From Planctomycetota bacterium (GTDB lineage Bacteria > Planctomycetota > JAJSAM01 > JAJVHW01): a stretch of DNA of 35,299 nt. The stretch lies in NCBI GenBank assembly GCA_021414065.1, contig JAIOPE010000046.1, positions 1 through 35,299 on the forward strand, in the 5' to 3' direction. Below the pieces are notes generated by a model. That model was not told the origin of the DNA, did no database searches, and was given only the letters and a program-made list of their open reading frames with translations. Shown one piece after another: positions 8,247 to 14,380 of this stretch (positions are counted from its first letter, which is position 1; every line of letters begins with the position of its first letter). Made by a program: the position numbers and the translations under genes.

Positions 8247-8954
8247 ATGAAGTCGTCACTCGCACGAACCTGGACACTGACCACCGGCGCCGCGCTCGCG
8301 GCGCTCTGCCTCGCCGCGTGCGGCGACGCTCCGACTGGGAAAGCGCCCGAGGTGAAGATCTCCACTCCGGCGCCGTCGGCAACTGCCCCCGACGCGACCG
8401 GTCAGCCGGCGCCGTCCGCCGTCGCAGCAGACGACGACGTGAACATGCAGGTCGAGGGCACGACGCCGGGCGACCTGATCCCGGCCTTCACGTCGAAAGG
8501 CTCGTCGGGCGGCGTCGCGACGACGCTCGCGTCGCAGGCCCCGGGCGCCGTGACCGTCTACTGCGTCGGCAGCACCGAGTGCCCCTACACGAACAAGTAC
8601 GCAGAGCGCCTGCAGGAGATCGAGGCGGCGTACACCGCGAAGGGCACGAAGTTCGTCTGGCTGTACTCCAATCGCACCGAGTCGGACGCCCGCAAGGCCG
8701 AGTGGCACGCGGAGAAGAAGCTCGGCGGTCTCTTCGTGATCGACGGCGACGCGGCCATCGCGCGCGCTCTCGGTGCGTCCCGCACGCCGGAGATCGTGGT
8801 GACCGACGCCAAGGGCACCATCACCTACCGCGGCGCCGTGGACGACGGCGGCGGCGACCCGAAGCGCGCGAAGATCCAGTATCTGACCGACGCGATCGAC
8901 GCGACGCTCACCGGCAAGGCCGTGGAGAACGCGGCGACCACCCCCGCGGGTTGA
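8247..8954 (+). CDS. Redoxin/thioredoxin-like lipoprotein with single-Cys CPYT site
   Basis: This 235-residue protein starts at ATG 8247, preceded by GGAGG at proper spacing, so the in-frame ATG at 8235 is rejected. The lipobox is LAAC (C25), followed by a Pro/Ala linker. The domain reads VTVYCVGSTECPYTNKYAERL ... FVWLYSNRTES ... LGASRTPEIVVTDAKGTITYRGAVDDGG. This is the pattern of an AhpC/TSA-like or redoxin domain in which the usual CxxC is CxxT (C112-P-Y-T); C106 lies six residues earlier. The conserved cis-Pro segment RTPE is present. A peroxidase-like or thiol-exchange role in the periplasm is plausible, but the resolving cysteine is not in the canonical place. It follows the kinase gene after 85 bases and ends before a terminator-like hairpin. 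Confidence 0.82.
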   Translation: MKSSLARTWTLTTGAALAALCLAACGDAPTGKAPEVKISTPAPSATAPDATGQPAPSAVAADDDVNMQVEGTTPGDLIPAFTSKGSSGGVATTLASQAPGAVTVYCVGSTECPYTNKYAERLQEIEAAYTAKGTKFVWLYSNRTESDARKAEWHAEKKLGGLFVIDGDAAIARALGASRTPEIVVTDAKGTITYRGAVDDGGGDPKRAKIQYLTDAIDATLTGKAVENAATTPAG

Positions 8955-8967
8955 GCGACCAAGTTCT

Positions 8968-8986
8968 GACCGTCCGTCGGACGGTC
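8968..8986. repeat. Inverted repeat GACCGTCC-GTC-GGACGGTC
   Basis: A perfect 8-bp stem with a 3-base loop lies 14 bases after the redoxin gene. No T-run follows, so on its own it is a weak terminator or a protein site. Confidence 0.5.
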
Positions 8987-9009
8987 CTCTCGAAGCTCAG
9001 CCACCTCAC

Positions 9010-9060
9010 GCCCGCACACGGCCCGGCCATCCCGCCGCCGCCCTGTGCGGGCTTCTCGTT
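9010..9060 (+). terminator. Hairpin terminator between the convergent redoxin and hipA genes
   Basis: A 9-bp GC-rich stem (GCCCGCACA 9010-9018 with TGTGCGGGC 9044-9052) encloses a 25-base loop and is followed by TTCTCGTT. Orientation and the trailing T-rich bases suit the plus-strand genes. The long loop lowers confidence. Confidence 0.55.
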
Positions 9061-9128
9061 GATGCGGGTCACCGCCGCGTGCGCCGGGTCGTCGGCGTGG
9101 CGGCGAGCGGAGACATCATTGTTCGCCA

Positions 9129-10490
9129 CTACGCCGCGTCGAGCGTCCGCAGGCACGACTCGGCGCGCTCGACGAGGAGCTGAGCGAGGCGCGGCACGAT
9201 CGGGTGGTCGAGACCCGCGCCGATCAGCTCGTCCCGGAGCGTCGGAGTGGACGCGACGATGCGCCCGGCGAGGTCCTTTGCGCGGGTGATCGTCGGCTTC
9301 GCCTCCAAGGTGAGCTCCTCCGCGAGATCGAGCCAGTGCCTCCGGCGAATGTCGTGGAGGCGATACTCGCTCCCGACCTTCATCGCGAGCTTGATCTTGC
9401 GCGCGTCCAGGTCGGGGTACGGCAGGACGCTCGCGACGTCGTAGAGCGGTGCGAGCCGCGGAAGGCCTCCCGCCTCGTGCAGCAGCGAGTAGTTCTTCGC
9501 GTGCGCGTCGGTCCCCGCAATCAGCCAGTTGAAGACCAGCGCATCGACGAACGCCGCGACGTCCGCGTCCGGGGCGGCGGAGTTCTCCCGCAGCACGCGG
9601 ACGACGGCGGCGGGCGAGGGGCCGCCGTCGCTCTGGTACTTGTTCGTCGGCAGCACGGCGAGCGCCTGGCACATGTCCTCTTGGTGCAAGCGCAGGACGG
9701 GTTGCGACGCCGCGATCTCCCGGAGCCGTGCCGCGAGAGCGTCGTTCCCCCGGGCGTGCGCCGCGGACGCCGCGTCCATCGTGCGGAAGCGGTCGTAGCG
9801 GGCGACGACGATCGCCATCTCATCGCCGAAGCGCCGCGCCCCCGAACTCGCGACCCGGAGTCCCACCGCGTGCGCGAGCCGCAGGCACAGGTGCTCGTTC
9901 TCGACGTGCCCCTCGAAGCCGGGGATCGGCGGTTTCAGGATGTGCGTCGTCGGCGTGCGTCCAGCCGGGACGCCCCAGCGGCCGTCCTCGAAGTACAGCG
10001 CAGTCTTGCGCTGGGCTCCCGCGAGACTGAATTGGCCCTCGTCGCGCGGCAGGCGCCACGCGGCCTGGTCTTCGCGCAGGCGGCGCAGGCGCTCGCCCAC
10101 ATCGGTCTCCGTCAGCCACGCGATCTCGGCGGGCTGGGCGCGTCGAAGCTCGGGCACTCGCTCGGGCGGGACGAACTGGACCGCACCGGCGCAGTCCTCT
10201 CCCACGTGGGCGAGGAGGGCGAACGGGTTCCCGGCGGACACCTGCTCCCTGCGCGCCCACGCGGCGAGGATCTCCTGGTTGTCTGGAAGCAGGCCCCAGA
10301 GGAACGCCGCGACCGCCTTGTGGGCGTGGGTCGGTCTGTTCAGCGGCATCGAGACCGAGAGCGGGACGGCGTCGCGGCGCCGCCGCCACTCGTCGGCGTA
10401 GGAGAAGGAGTACCGGCCGTCGGTGTCCTGGACGACCCGACCGATCTCGATTCCGTCAACGAGCGCGACCAGTTCGCGATTCGGCGTCAC
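9129..10490 (-). CDS. hipA: HipA-family serine/threonine kinase toxin
   Basis: This 453-residue protein starts at GTG 10490, overlapping the hipB stop as GTGA. An N-terminal HipA 'couple' domain (about 1-110) precedes the kinase core. The P-loop-like FSLAGAQRKTAL (S155 at the autophosphorylated serine position) is followed by THILKPP (K186), ENEHLCLRLA, the catalytic GTDAHAKN (D328, N333) and the metal-binding LYDV (D351, in place of DFG). All residues needed for kinase activity are present, and the length is close to E. coli HipA (440). HipA-type toxins phosphorylate a translation factor (GltX in E. coli), stopping growth and giving persistence; the target here is unproven. It forms an operon with the antitoxin-repressor gene upstream. 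Confidence 0.93.
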   Translation of the reverse strand: MTPNRELVALVDGIEIGRVVQDTDGRYSFSYADEWRRRRDAVPLSVSMPLNRPTHAHKAVAAFLWGLLPDNQEILAAWARREQVSAGNPFALLAHVGEDCAGAVQFVPPERVPELRRAQPAEIAWLTETDVGERLRRLREDQAAWRLPRDEGQFSLAGAQRKTALYFEDGRWGVPAGRTPTTHILKPPIPGFEGHVENEHLCLRLAHAVGLRVASSGARRFGDEMAIVVARYDRFRTMDAASAAHARGNDALAARLREIAASQPVLRLHQEDMCQALAVLPTNKYQSDGGPSPAAVVRVLRENSAAPDADVAAFVDALVFNWLIAGTDAHAKNYSLLHEAGGLPRLAPLYDVASVLPYPDLDARKIKLAMKVGSEYRLHDIRRRHWLDLAEELTLEAKPTITRAKDLAGRIVASTPTLRDELIGAGLDHPIVPRLAQLLVERAESCLRTLDAA

Positions 10491-10795
10491 TGCCCCGCGC
10501 CCGCGCCCCGATGGGCGGCCAGCACGTCCGCGATGCGGACGGCGCTGAAGGGAAGAGGATCGCCCGTCTGCTGCGCGGCGGCGGAGTTCTCGTCCTCGGC
10601 CCACAGCACGATGCCGAGCGCGTCCAGAGTGCGCATCACCAGGGAGAAGTCCGCGCGCGCCTTCCCCTTCTCGATCCCGATGATCCACTGCCGGGACACG
10701 CCGACCCGCCGCGCGAGTTCGGCCTGGTCGAGCTGGAGGGCTTTGCGCCGCTCGCGGATGCTCAGGCCGACATCTGTGGGGGTTCGCACGCGCAT
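10487..10795 (-). CDS. hipB: HipB-like XRE antitoxin and repressor
   Basis: This 102-residue protein has an XRE/Cro-type helix-turn-helix at about 10-65 (LSIRERRKALQLDQAELARR, then VGVSRQWIIGIEKGKA). The C-terminus (about 75-102) is flexible and Gly/Ala-rich at the end. ATG 10795 is selected because GGAGG lies 5-6 bases upstream and the HTH follows at the normal distance; longer in-frame starts run through the operator region. Antitoxins of this family bind DNA as dimers and hold HipA inactive on the operator, giving autoregulation. Four operator-like palindromes with a CGATCG core lie immediately upstream. The stop overlaps the hipA start, which ties toxin translation to antitoxin translation. 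Confidence 0.92.
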   Translation of the reverse strand: MRVRTPTDVGLSIRERRKALQLDQAELARRVGVSRQWIIGIEKGKARADFSLVMRTLDALGIVLWAEDENSAAAQQTGDPLPFSAVRIADVLAAHRGAGAGQ

Positions 10796-10806
10796 CTCAG
10801 CCTCCG

Positions 10807-10909
10807 TGTTACCGATCGCAGACACTCTAACCGATGTCCGCGATCGATGACAACACAGATCATGTCCGCGATCGCCAACACGTCTGCCAATGGTCAGCGA
10901 TCGATGACA
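10807..10909 (-). promoter_or_regulatory. hipBA control region with four operator-like palindromes
   Basis: Four 18-bp sites share the form TGTC-NN-CGATCG-NN-GACA. They are 10807-10824 (TGTTACCGATCGCAGACA), 10835-10852 (TGTCCGCGATCGATGACA), 10863-10880 (TGTCCGCGATCGCCAACA) and 10892-10909 (GGTCAGCGATCGATGACA). Core-to-core spacing is 28, 28 and 29 bp. A minus-strand promoter fits inside: -35 TTGTCA (10848-10853) and -10 TAGAGT (10824-10829), 18 bp apart, with the second site between them. Repressor bound there would block transcription of hipBA. The number of sites matches the four-operator layout known for E. coli hipBA, but the sequence differs. Confidence 0.75.
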
Positions 10910-10928
10910 TCCGACTGATCTTGCCCTC

Positions 10929-11165
10929 GGGGACGGGGTGAACGTACGAACTTGCATCGTCGCTCGCGTGCGCGGCGCCGCGCCCGGGGCGCTGTTCCTG
11001 CGCCGGAGCACCGTCGTCGAGCAATGCGATCGTCGCCGCTGCGGGGGGCCGTGGCGCAGACCCCAACGACCGCGCCAGGTCCCGGCCTGTCAGCGGACTC
11101 GAAACGTGCGCCTCCCGTCGGCGCCGCCGCGCGGAGGTGAAGAACCAGGGGACTTGCCCCGTCCC
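10929..11165. mobile_element. MITE-like repeat element, copy A
   Basis: This ~235-bp non-coding element has imperfect inverted ends: GGGACGGGGTGAA at 10930-10942 and its partner CTTGCCCCGTCCC at 11153-11165 (10 of 13 matching). Its first 89 bp (10931-11019) match copy B (11770-11858) at 74 of 89 positions without gaps. Its interior is otherwise diverged. No transposase is encoded. It fits a non-autonomous, REP/MITE-type element, possibly mobilised by a RAYT-like enzyme such as the one suspected at the right edge; that link is inference. Confidence 0.5.
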
Positions 11166-11201
11166 ACTTGCGATGTCGGTGCCCCACGGGACAATTGCGC
11201 C

Positions 11202-11450
11202 ATGGCGCGGCGTCCTTGGCCACCGTGGTGGACGTGGGAGCTCGAACTGAGCGTCCACGTGATGAAGCGCATGATCGACCGGAGGTTCACCGACATCGAG
11301 CTGCGGGCGATGCTCGACGCCGCGACGGACCTGCGCCGGGACATCGAACCCGGACGATGGGTTGCCGTGACGCGCCACCATCGTCGTCCGCGGGAAGTGA
11401 TCGTGGAGCCCGACCGACTCTCGCGCGTGATCGTCGGTCACGGCCTATGA
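11202..11450 (+). CDS. DUF4258-like small protein (possible toxin component)
   Basis: This 82-residue protein reads LELSVHVMKRMIDRRFTDIE, then LRAMLDAATDLRRDIEPGRWV and RRPREVIVEPDRL. These are the hallmarks of DUF4258-type proteins: an N-terminal H-x(2)-xRM helix and a C-terminal GRW ... VEPD beta region. The family is small, resembles RelE/BrnT-like folds and is often met as two-gene units, so a toxin-like role is suspected but not shown. ATG 11202 is used; the frame stays open further upstream through repeat copy A, but codon use there looks non-coding. It is followed after 19 bases by a DUF2283-like gene and is flanked by the two repeat copies. Confidence 0.72.
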   Translation: MARRPWPPWWTWELELSVHVMKRMIDRRFTDIELRAMLDAATDLRRDIEPGRWVAVTRHHRRPREVIVEPDRLSRVIVGHGL

Positions 11451-11469
11451 GGTAGACTGACCGCAGACG

Positions 11470-11739
11470 ATGCGTCCATACCTTGAAGTCACCTACCGCG
11501 GAGGGCGGCCGCTCGCGGCCTACTACTCCTTGCCGCGCCGTCCGGGCCAGAAGGTCCACCGCACGCGACGCATGGACGACGGCTTGGTCGTGGACTTCAA
11601 CCGCAGCGGTAAGCCGCTCGGCATCGAGATCACGGCGCCAACCGTCGTGAAGCTGGCCGCGGTGAATCGCCTGCTGCGCGCGCTCGGGCTCCCGGTGCTC
11701 ACACGCGCCGAGTTCGGACCGCTACGCGCGGCGTCCTGA
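11470..11739 (+). CDS. DUF2283-like small protein (possible antitoxin partner)
   Basis: This 89-residue protein begins YLEVTYRGGRPLAAYYSLPR and continues DDGLVVDFNRSGKPLGIEIT, then a helix NRLLRALGLPVLTRAEFGPL. This is the DUF2283 pattern: a small beta sheet with the G-LVVDF-x(4)-G-P-LGIEI core and a C-terminal helix. It lies 19 bases downstream of the DUF4258-like gene on the same strand, an arrangement seen repeatedly in bacteria and suggestive of a toxin-antitoxin-type pair. There is no DNA-binding motif, so autoregulation of the usual kind is not evident. The function is unproven. Confidence 0.75.
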   Translation: MRPYLEVTYRGGRPLAAYYSLPRRPGQKVHRTRRMDDGLVVDFNRSGKPLGIEITAPTVVKLAAVNRLLRALGLPVLTRAEFGPLRAAS

Positions 11740-11769
11740 CGACTACCACGCGGCGCGCGGTGCCGCCGT

Positions 11770-11993
11770 GGACGGGGTGAAGTTACGAACTTGCGCCGTC
11801 GTTCGCGTGCGCGGCGCCGGTCCCGGGACGCTGGCCCTGCACGTCAGCACCGTCGGCGCGGCCGCGCGCTCGTCGCGGCACGCCGCCGGGGAATCGACGC
11901 CCCGCTGCGCGTCAGGGCCGCGGTGCCGTAGGATGGCGCCTCAGACTGTGGCCGATTCGCGAGGGTGAAAGGTGAGAGGGTTCGCCCCGTCCC
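11770..11993. mobile_element. MITE-like repeat element, copy B
   Basis: This ~224-bp element has inverted ends GGACGGGGTGAA (11770-11781) and TTCGCCCCGTCCC (11981-11993), which match with one mismatch across the paired bases. Its first 89 bp are 83% identical to copy A. The two copies flank the DUF4258/DUF2283 pair in the same orientation, like a small composite unit. Confidence 0.5.
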
Positions 11994-12012
11994 GCTGGGC
12001 AGCGGAGCCGAT

Positions 12013-12477
12013 CTACGGACGCTCCTCCGAGGCGAGCCACATCGTCTGCCGCCGCCGAAGGACGCCATGGCGGTGCGGGCACGTCCTCGGCGGGAACTCG
12101 CGGTACTCCGCCATTCGCTGCTCGTCCGTGCACCCGGTACCGACGAAGTCCGCCGGATCTGCGAAGGTTGCAGACGGGCCGCACCGTCGATCGCAGTGCT
12201 CGCAGATCACGTTTTCGAAGTGCACGCGAATCGCGCGCGGCCCGACCGTGAGGAGTTGGATGGGCACCCAACCGTCCGGCCAGCGCACGATCCCCAGCGA
12301 CGCGGGTTCGAGTTCGCCGTACTCCTCGAGCCACCGCTCCACCCATTCGGGGCGCCGGATCGGAGCGCCGTCTAGGTCGCCGCTCCGCAGAATCTCCCGC
12401 CACGCCGGCGCCGTCGGCACGAGCACGTCCTGTCCGTTGAGCAGCAAGCGTCGGATGCGCGCGTCGGCGGCCTTCAT
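12013..12477 (-). CDS. Hypothetical Cys/His-rich protein
   Basis: I do not recognise this 154-residue protein. It starts at ATG 12477, overlapping the stop of the upstream gene as ATGA, so the two are a coupled pair. The first ~95 residues are charged and Trp-rich (EWVERWLEEYGELEPASLGI, then RWPDGWVPIQLL). The second half has CEHCDRRC (about 94-101), a further Cys in GTGC, and TCPHRHG near 132-138. This arrangement could bind zinc. There is no signal peptide, so it is probably cytosolic. It may be a partner of the propeller-like protein made just upstream. Confidence 0.62.
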   Translation of the reverse strand: MKAADARIRRLLLNGQDVLVPTAPAWREILRSGDLDGAPIRRPEWVERWLEEYGELEPASLGIVRWPDGWVPIQLLTVGPRAIRVHFENVICEHCDRRCGPSATFADPADFVGTGCTDEQRMAEYREFPPRTCPHRHGVLRRRQTMWLASEERP

Positions 12478-13763
12478 GCGTCTCCGATCATGCGGCTCTT
12501 TCGCAGCACACCATCCGGCAGGACGCTGAGAAACGTCCGCGCCGCGGGATGGTATGCGACGGGCGCGAACGCGGGATCATCGAGCAGTCGCTCGCCCGTC
12601 GTGACGTCCCAAACGGACGTGCCCTTTCCCTCTTCCGCGACGATGAGGTGGCGGTCGAAGAAGAAGCGGCCGCATGGCGGACCGGCGAACCACCGTATCC
12701 GGCGCCCGGTCTCGACGTCGATGAGGAGCGCCGCGTCCACCAGGAAGTCCTCATCGGATCCAAGTCCCCACACCGCGAGCGCGTTGTCGCCGATGAAGCA
12801 CCGCGGCCGGTCACCAGTGCCCTCGCAGAGCCGGACGTCGCGGAGGGAGGCGCCGTCCTCGGACTCCCAGACGTTCTCGTGGACCCATCGACGCAGGTCG
12901 AGTGATCGCATGCAGCCGCGCGGGTGCCAGATCCACCCATCATCGACCAGCCATCGTCCGTCCGGCGACACCGTGAGCCCGCAGTGGAAGTAGTCGAGGT
13001 GGTGCGCGGGAGGAGGCTGATTGGCAGCGTACTCGGGAGACGGGCGTGCCGAGAGCATGCGTCCCGTCGCGGCGTCCGACAGATCCAGACGGTTCCACTT
13101 CGTCGCATGCACGACGATCGCGCGATCTTCGTCGCGGAGGAACGCGATCGAGAACTCGCAGTGCTTCGCCTGGTACTGGCCGCGGTCGAGCTCCAGTGTG
13201 CGGGCGCCGGTCGCGAGATCGAGAACGACGCCGAGCGATCCACGCGCAGCGACGACGGCCGCGAATCTCCCGTCGGGCGAGGCGACGATCCGAACGTCCG
13301 GGTTCGGTCCCCACGGTGCGAGATCGACGTTCGCGACCGGCTCCATGTGCGGCTCGTCGAGGTCGATCCGCGTGAGCGCCCCGCCCGCCGAGATCGCAAG
13401 CCACGACGAACGCGCGCCGTCGGCAAGTGGTGCGACGGCTATCGGCGCTTGAACTGCGAGACCCGGAACGCGGACGTCACGATGTGCGAACGTCAGGTCG
13501 GACGGCCTGCATAGCACTTCCGGCGTGCCACGTACGCCGAAGCAGCCTCCGACGGAGTCCTCGCACTCGCGTAGACACGCTTCGCACGCGGGCACCAACT
13601 CGGGTGTCGGCGCGTCGGCGCATGCCCGGCAGGCGAGGACGTAGTCCACGCCACGACCCGTGAAGCGAATGACGTGTTCCTCCGCCTGATCAGCGGGCAG
13701 GAGGTGGGCGCACATGAGGCGTGATGTGCGCGCATCGGCGTGCAGGCACCCGGCGGCGGTCAT
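12474..13763 (-). CDS. Cys-rich N-terminus plus WD40/YVTN-like propeller protein
   Basis: This 429-residue protein is of unknown function. The first ~90 residues are rich in Cys and His (MCAHLL, ACRACAD, ACEACLREC), resembling a zinc-binding module. The remainder has recurring propeller-blade motifs: DVRIVASPDGRFAAVVA, GVVLDLATGARTLEL, GLTVSPDGRWLVDDG, LLIDVETGRRIRWF and TSVWDVTTGERLLDD. These resemble WD40/YVTN repeats and suggest protein-protein binding. The start is ambiguous: ATG 13763 is used here, but ATG 13715 (MCAHLL) is equally possible; neither has a good ribosome site. There is no signal peptide. It is translated just ahead of the Cys/His-rich gene with a four-base overlap. Confidence 0.68.
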   Translation of the reverse strand: MTAAGCLHADARTSRLMCAHLLPADQAEEHVIRFTGRGVDYVLACRACADAPTPELVPACEACLRECEDSVGGCFGVRGTPEVLCRPSDLTFAHRDVRVPGLAVQAPIAVAPLADGARSSWLAISAGGALTRIDLDEPHMEPVANVDLAPWGPNPDVRIVASPDGRFAAVVAARGSLGVVLDLATGARTLELDRGQYQAKHCEFSIAFLRDEDRAIVVHATKWNRLDLSDAATGRMLSARPSPEYAANQPPPAHHLDYFHCGLTVSPDGRWLVDDGWIWHPRGCMRSLDLRRWVHENVWESEDGASLRDVRLCEGTGDRPRCFIGDNALAVWGLGSDEDFLVDAALLIDVETGRRIRWFAGPPCGRFFFDRHLIVAEEGKGTSVWDVTTGERLLDDPAFAPVAYHPAARTFLSVLPDGVLRKSRMIGDA

Positions 13764-14380
13764 CGAACGCGACGATAGCCGCGCGACTCATGCGGTACGG
13801 GTCTTTACCGCGAGCTCCGACGCGTGCTGGAACTCCGCGAGCCCGGCGATGATCCTCACGGCGCGGGGATCGTCCTTCCGATCGTCGCCGTCGTCGTGGA
13901 CGCGTTGCTCGTGTTCCCCTTCGGCGAATGACAACTTCTGGAGACCGGGTTCGGTTGAGCGGTTGCCGGTCACTTAGCCGCGCGTCCCTGCTACCTCGTC
14001 ACCCCCGAACCGCCGTCGGGGGTGACACGTCGGACGACTTCGCCCACGCCGCGCTGAACCGCGTTGGCCACGCGCGACCGACGGCTCGGCCCTGGACCGG
14101 CGTGAGGCCGGACCCCAGGCGCGAGACCCACGGTTCTCGTGGGTGACCTCCCGACGTGCGCCGTGATGGCGACGGTGGACGTCCCGGCAGAGCAACCGCC
14201 TTCGGCGGTCCGGCGTGCTCGTCCATTCGGGCGGCACGGATCGGCCGCGCCCGCTCGCCCCGCTCCCCGTTTCCCGGGCTCGGCCGGGCGGGCCGTGCGT
14301 CGAATACGTCGCCCCGGGCGCGGCGGGCCGTCGTATCCTCGGCGGTCCCCGTTGCTCTCCCCCGCGGAAGGAGTTGGCTC
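13764..14380. other. Gene-poor region with a cluster of hairpins
   Basis: This stretch of ~617 bases has no convincing gene. A short minus-strand ORF (13788-13973) has neither a ribosome site nor a recognisable sequence. Four inverted repeats fall within ~220 bases. They are GTCACCCCCGA (13998-14008) with TCGGGGGTGAC (14016-14026), a perfect 11-bp stem; CCGGC-GTGAG-GCCGG within a CTGG...CCAG frame (14093-14117); ACCCACG-GTTCT-CGTGGGT (14126-14144); and ACCGCC-TTC-GGCGGT (14195-14209). The last ~20 bases hold the ribosome site of the next gene (AGGAG about 9 bases before GTG 14381). Confidence 0.5.
13998..14026. repeat. Perfect 11-bp inverted repeat
   Basis: GTCACCCCCGA and TCGGGGGTGAC pair perfectly around a 7-base loop (ACCGCCG). 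No T-run follows on either strand, so it is not a typical terminator. It may be a structural RNA element or a remnant of a mobile element. Confidence 0.7.

Noticed and set aside
10807-10909. CRISPR-like array because of regular 28-bp spacing
   Set aside because: The repeated unit is an 18-bp palindrome with only four copies, spacers are ~10 bp, and there are no cas genes; operators explain it better.
10938-11201. N-terminal extension of the DUF4258-like protein through repeat copy A
   Set aside because: The frame is open but the sequence belongs to the duplicated element, copy B of which is not attached to any such gene, and the family starts near ATG 11202.
13788-13973. Small 61-residue minus-strand ORF
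   Set aside because: No ribosome site, no known motif, and composition typical of an antisense frame; kept only as part of the gene-poor region.
14126-14144. Possible tRNA T-arm (GGTTC-like loop in a stem)
   Set aside because: The stem is 7 bp with a 5-base loop instead of 5 bp with 7 bases, and no acceptor or anticodon arms surround it.
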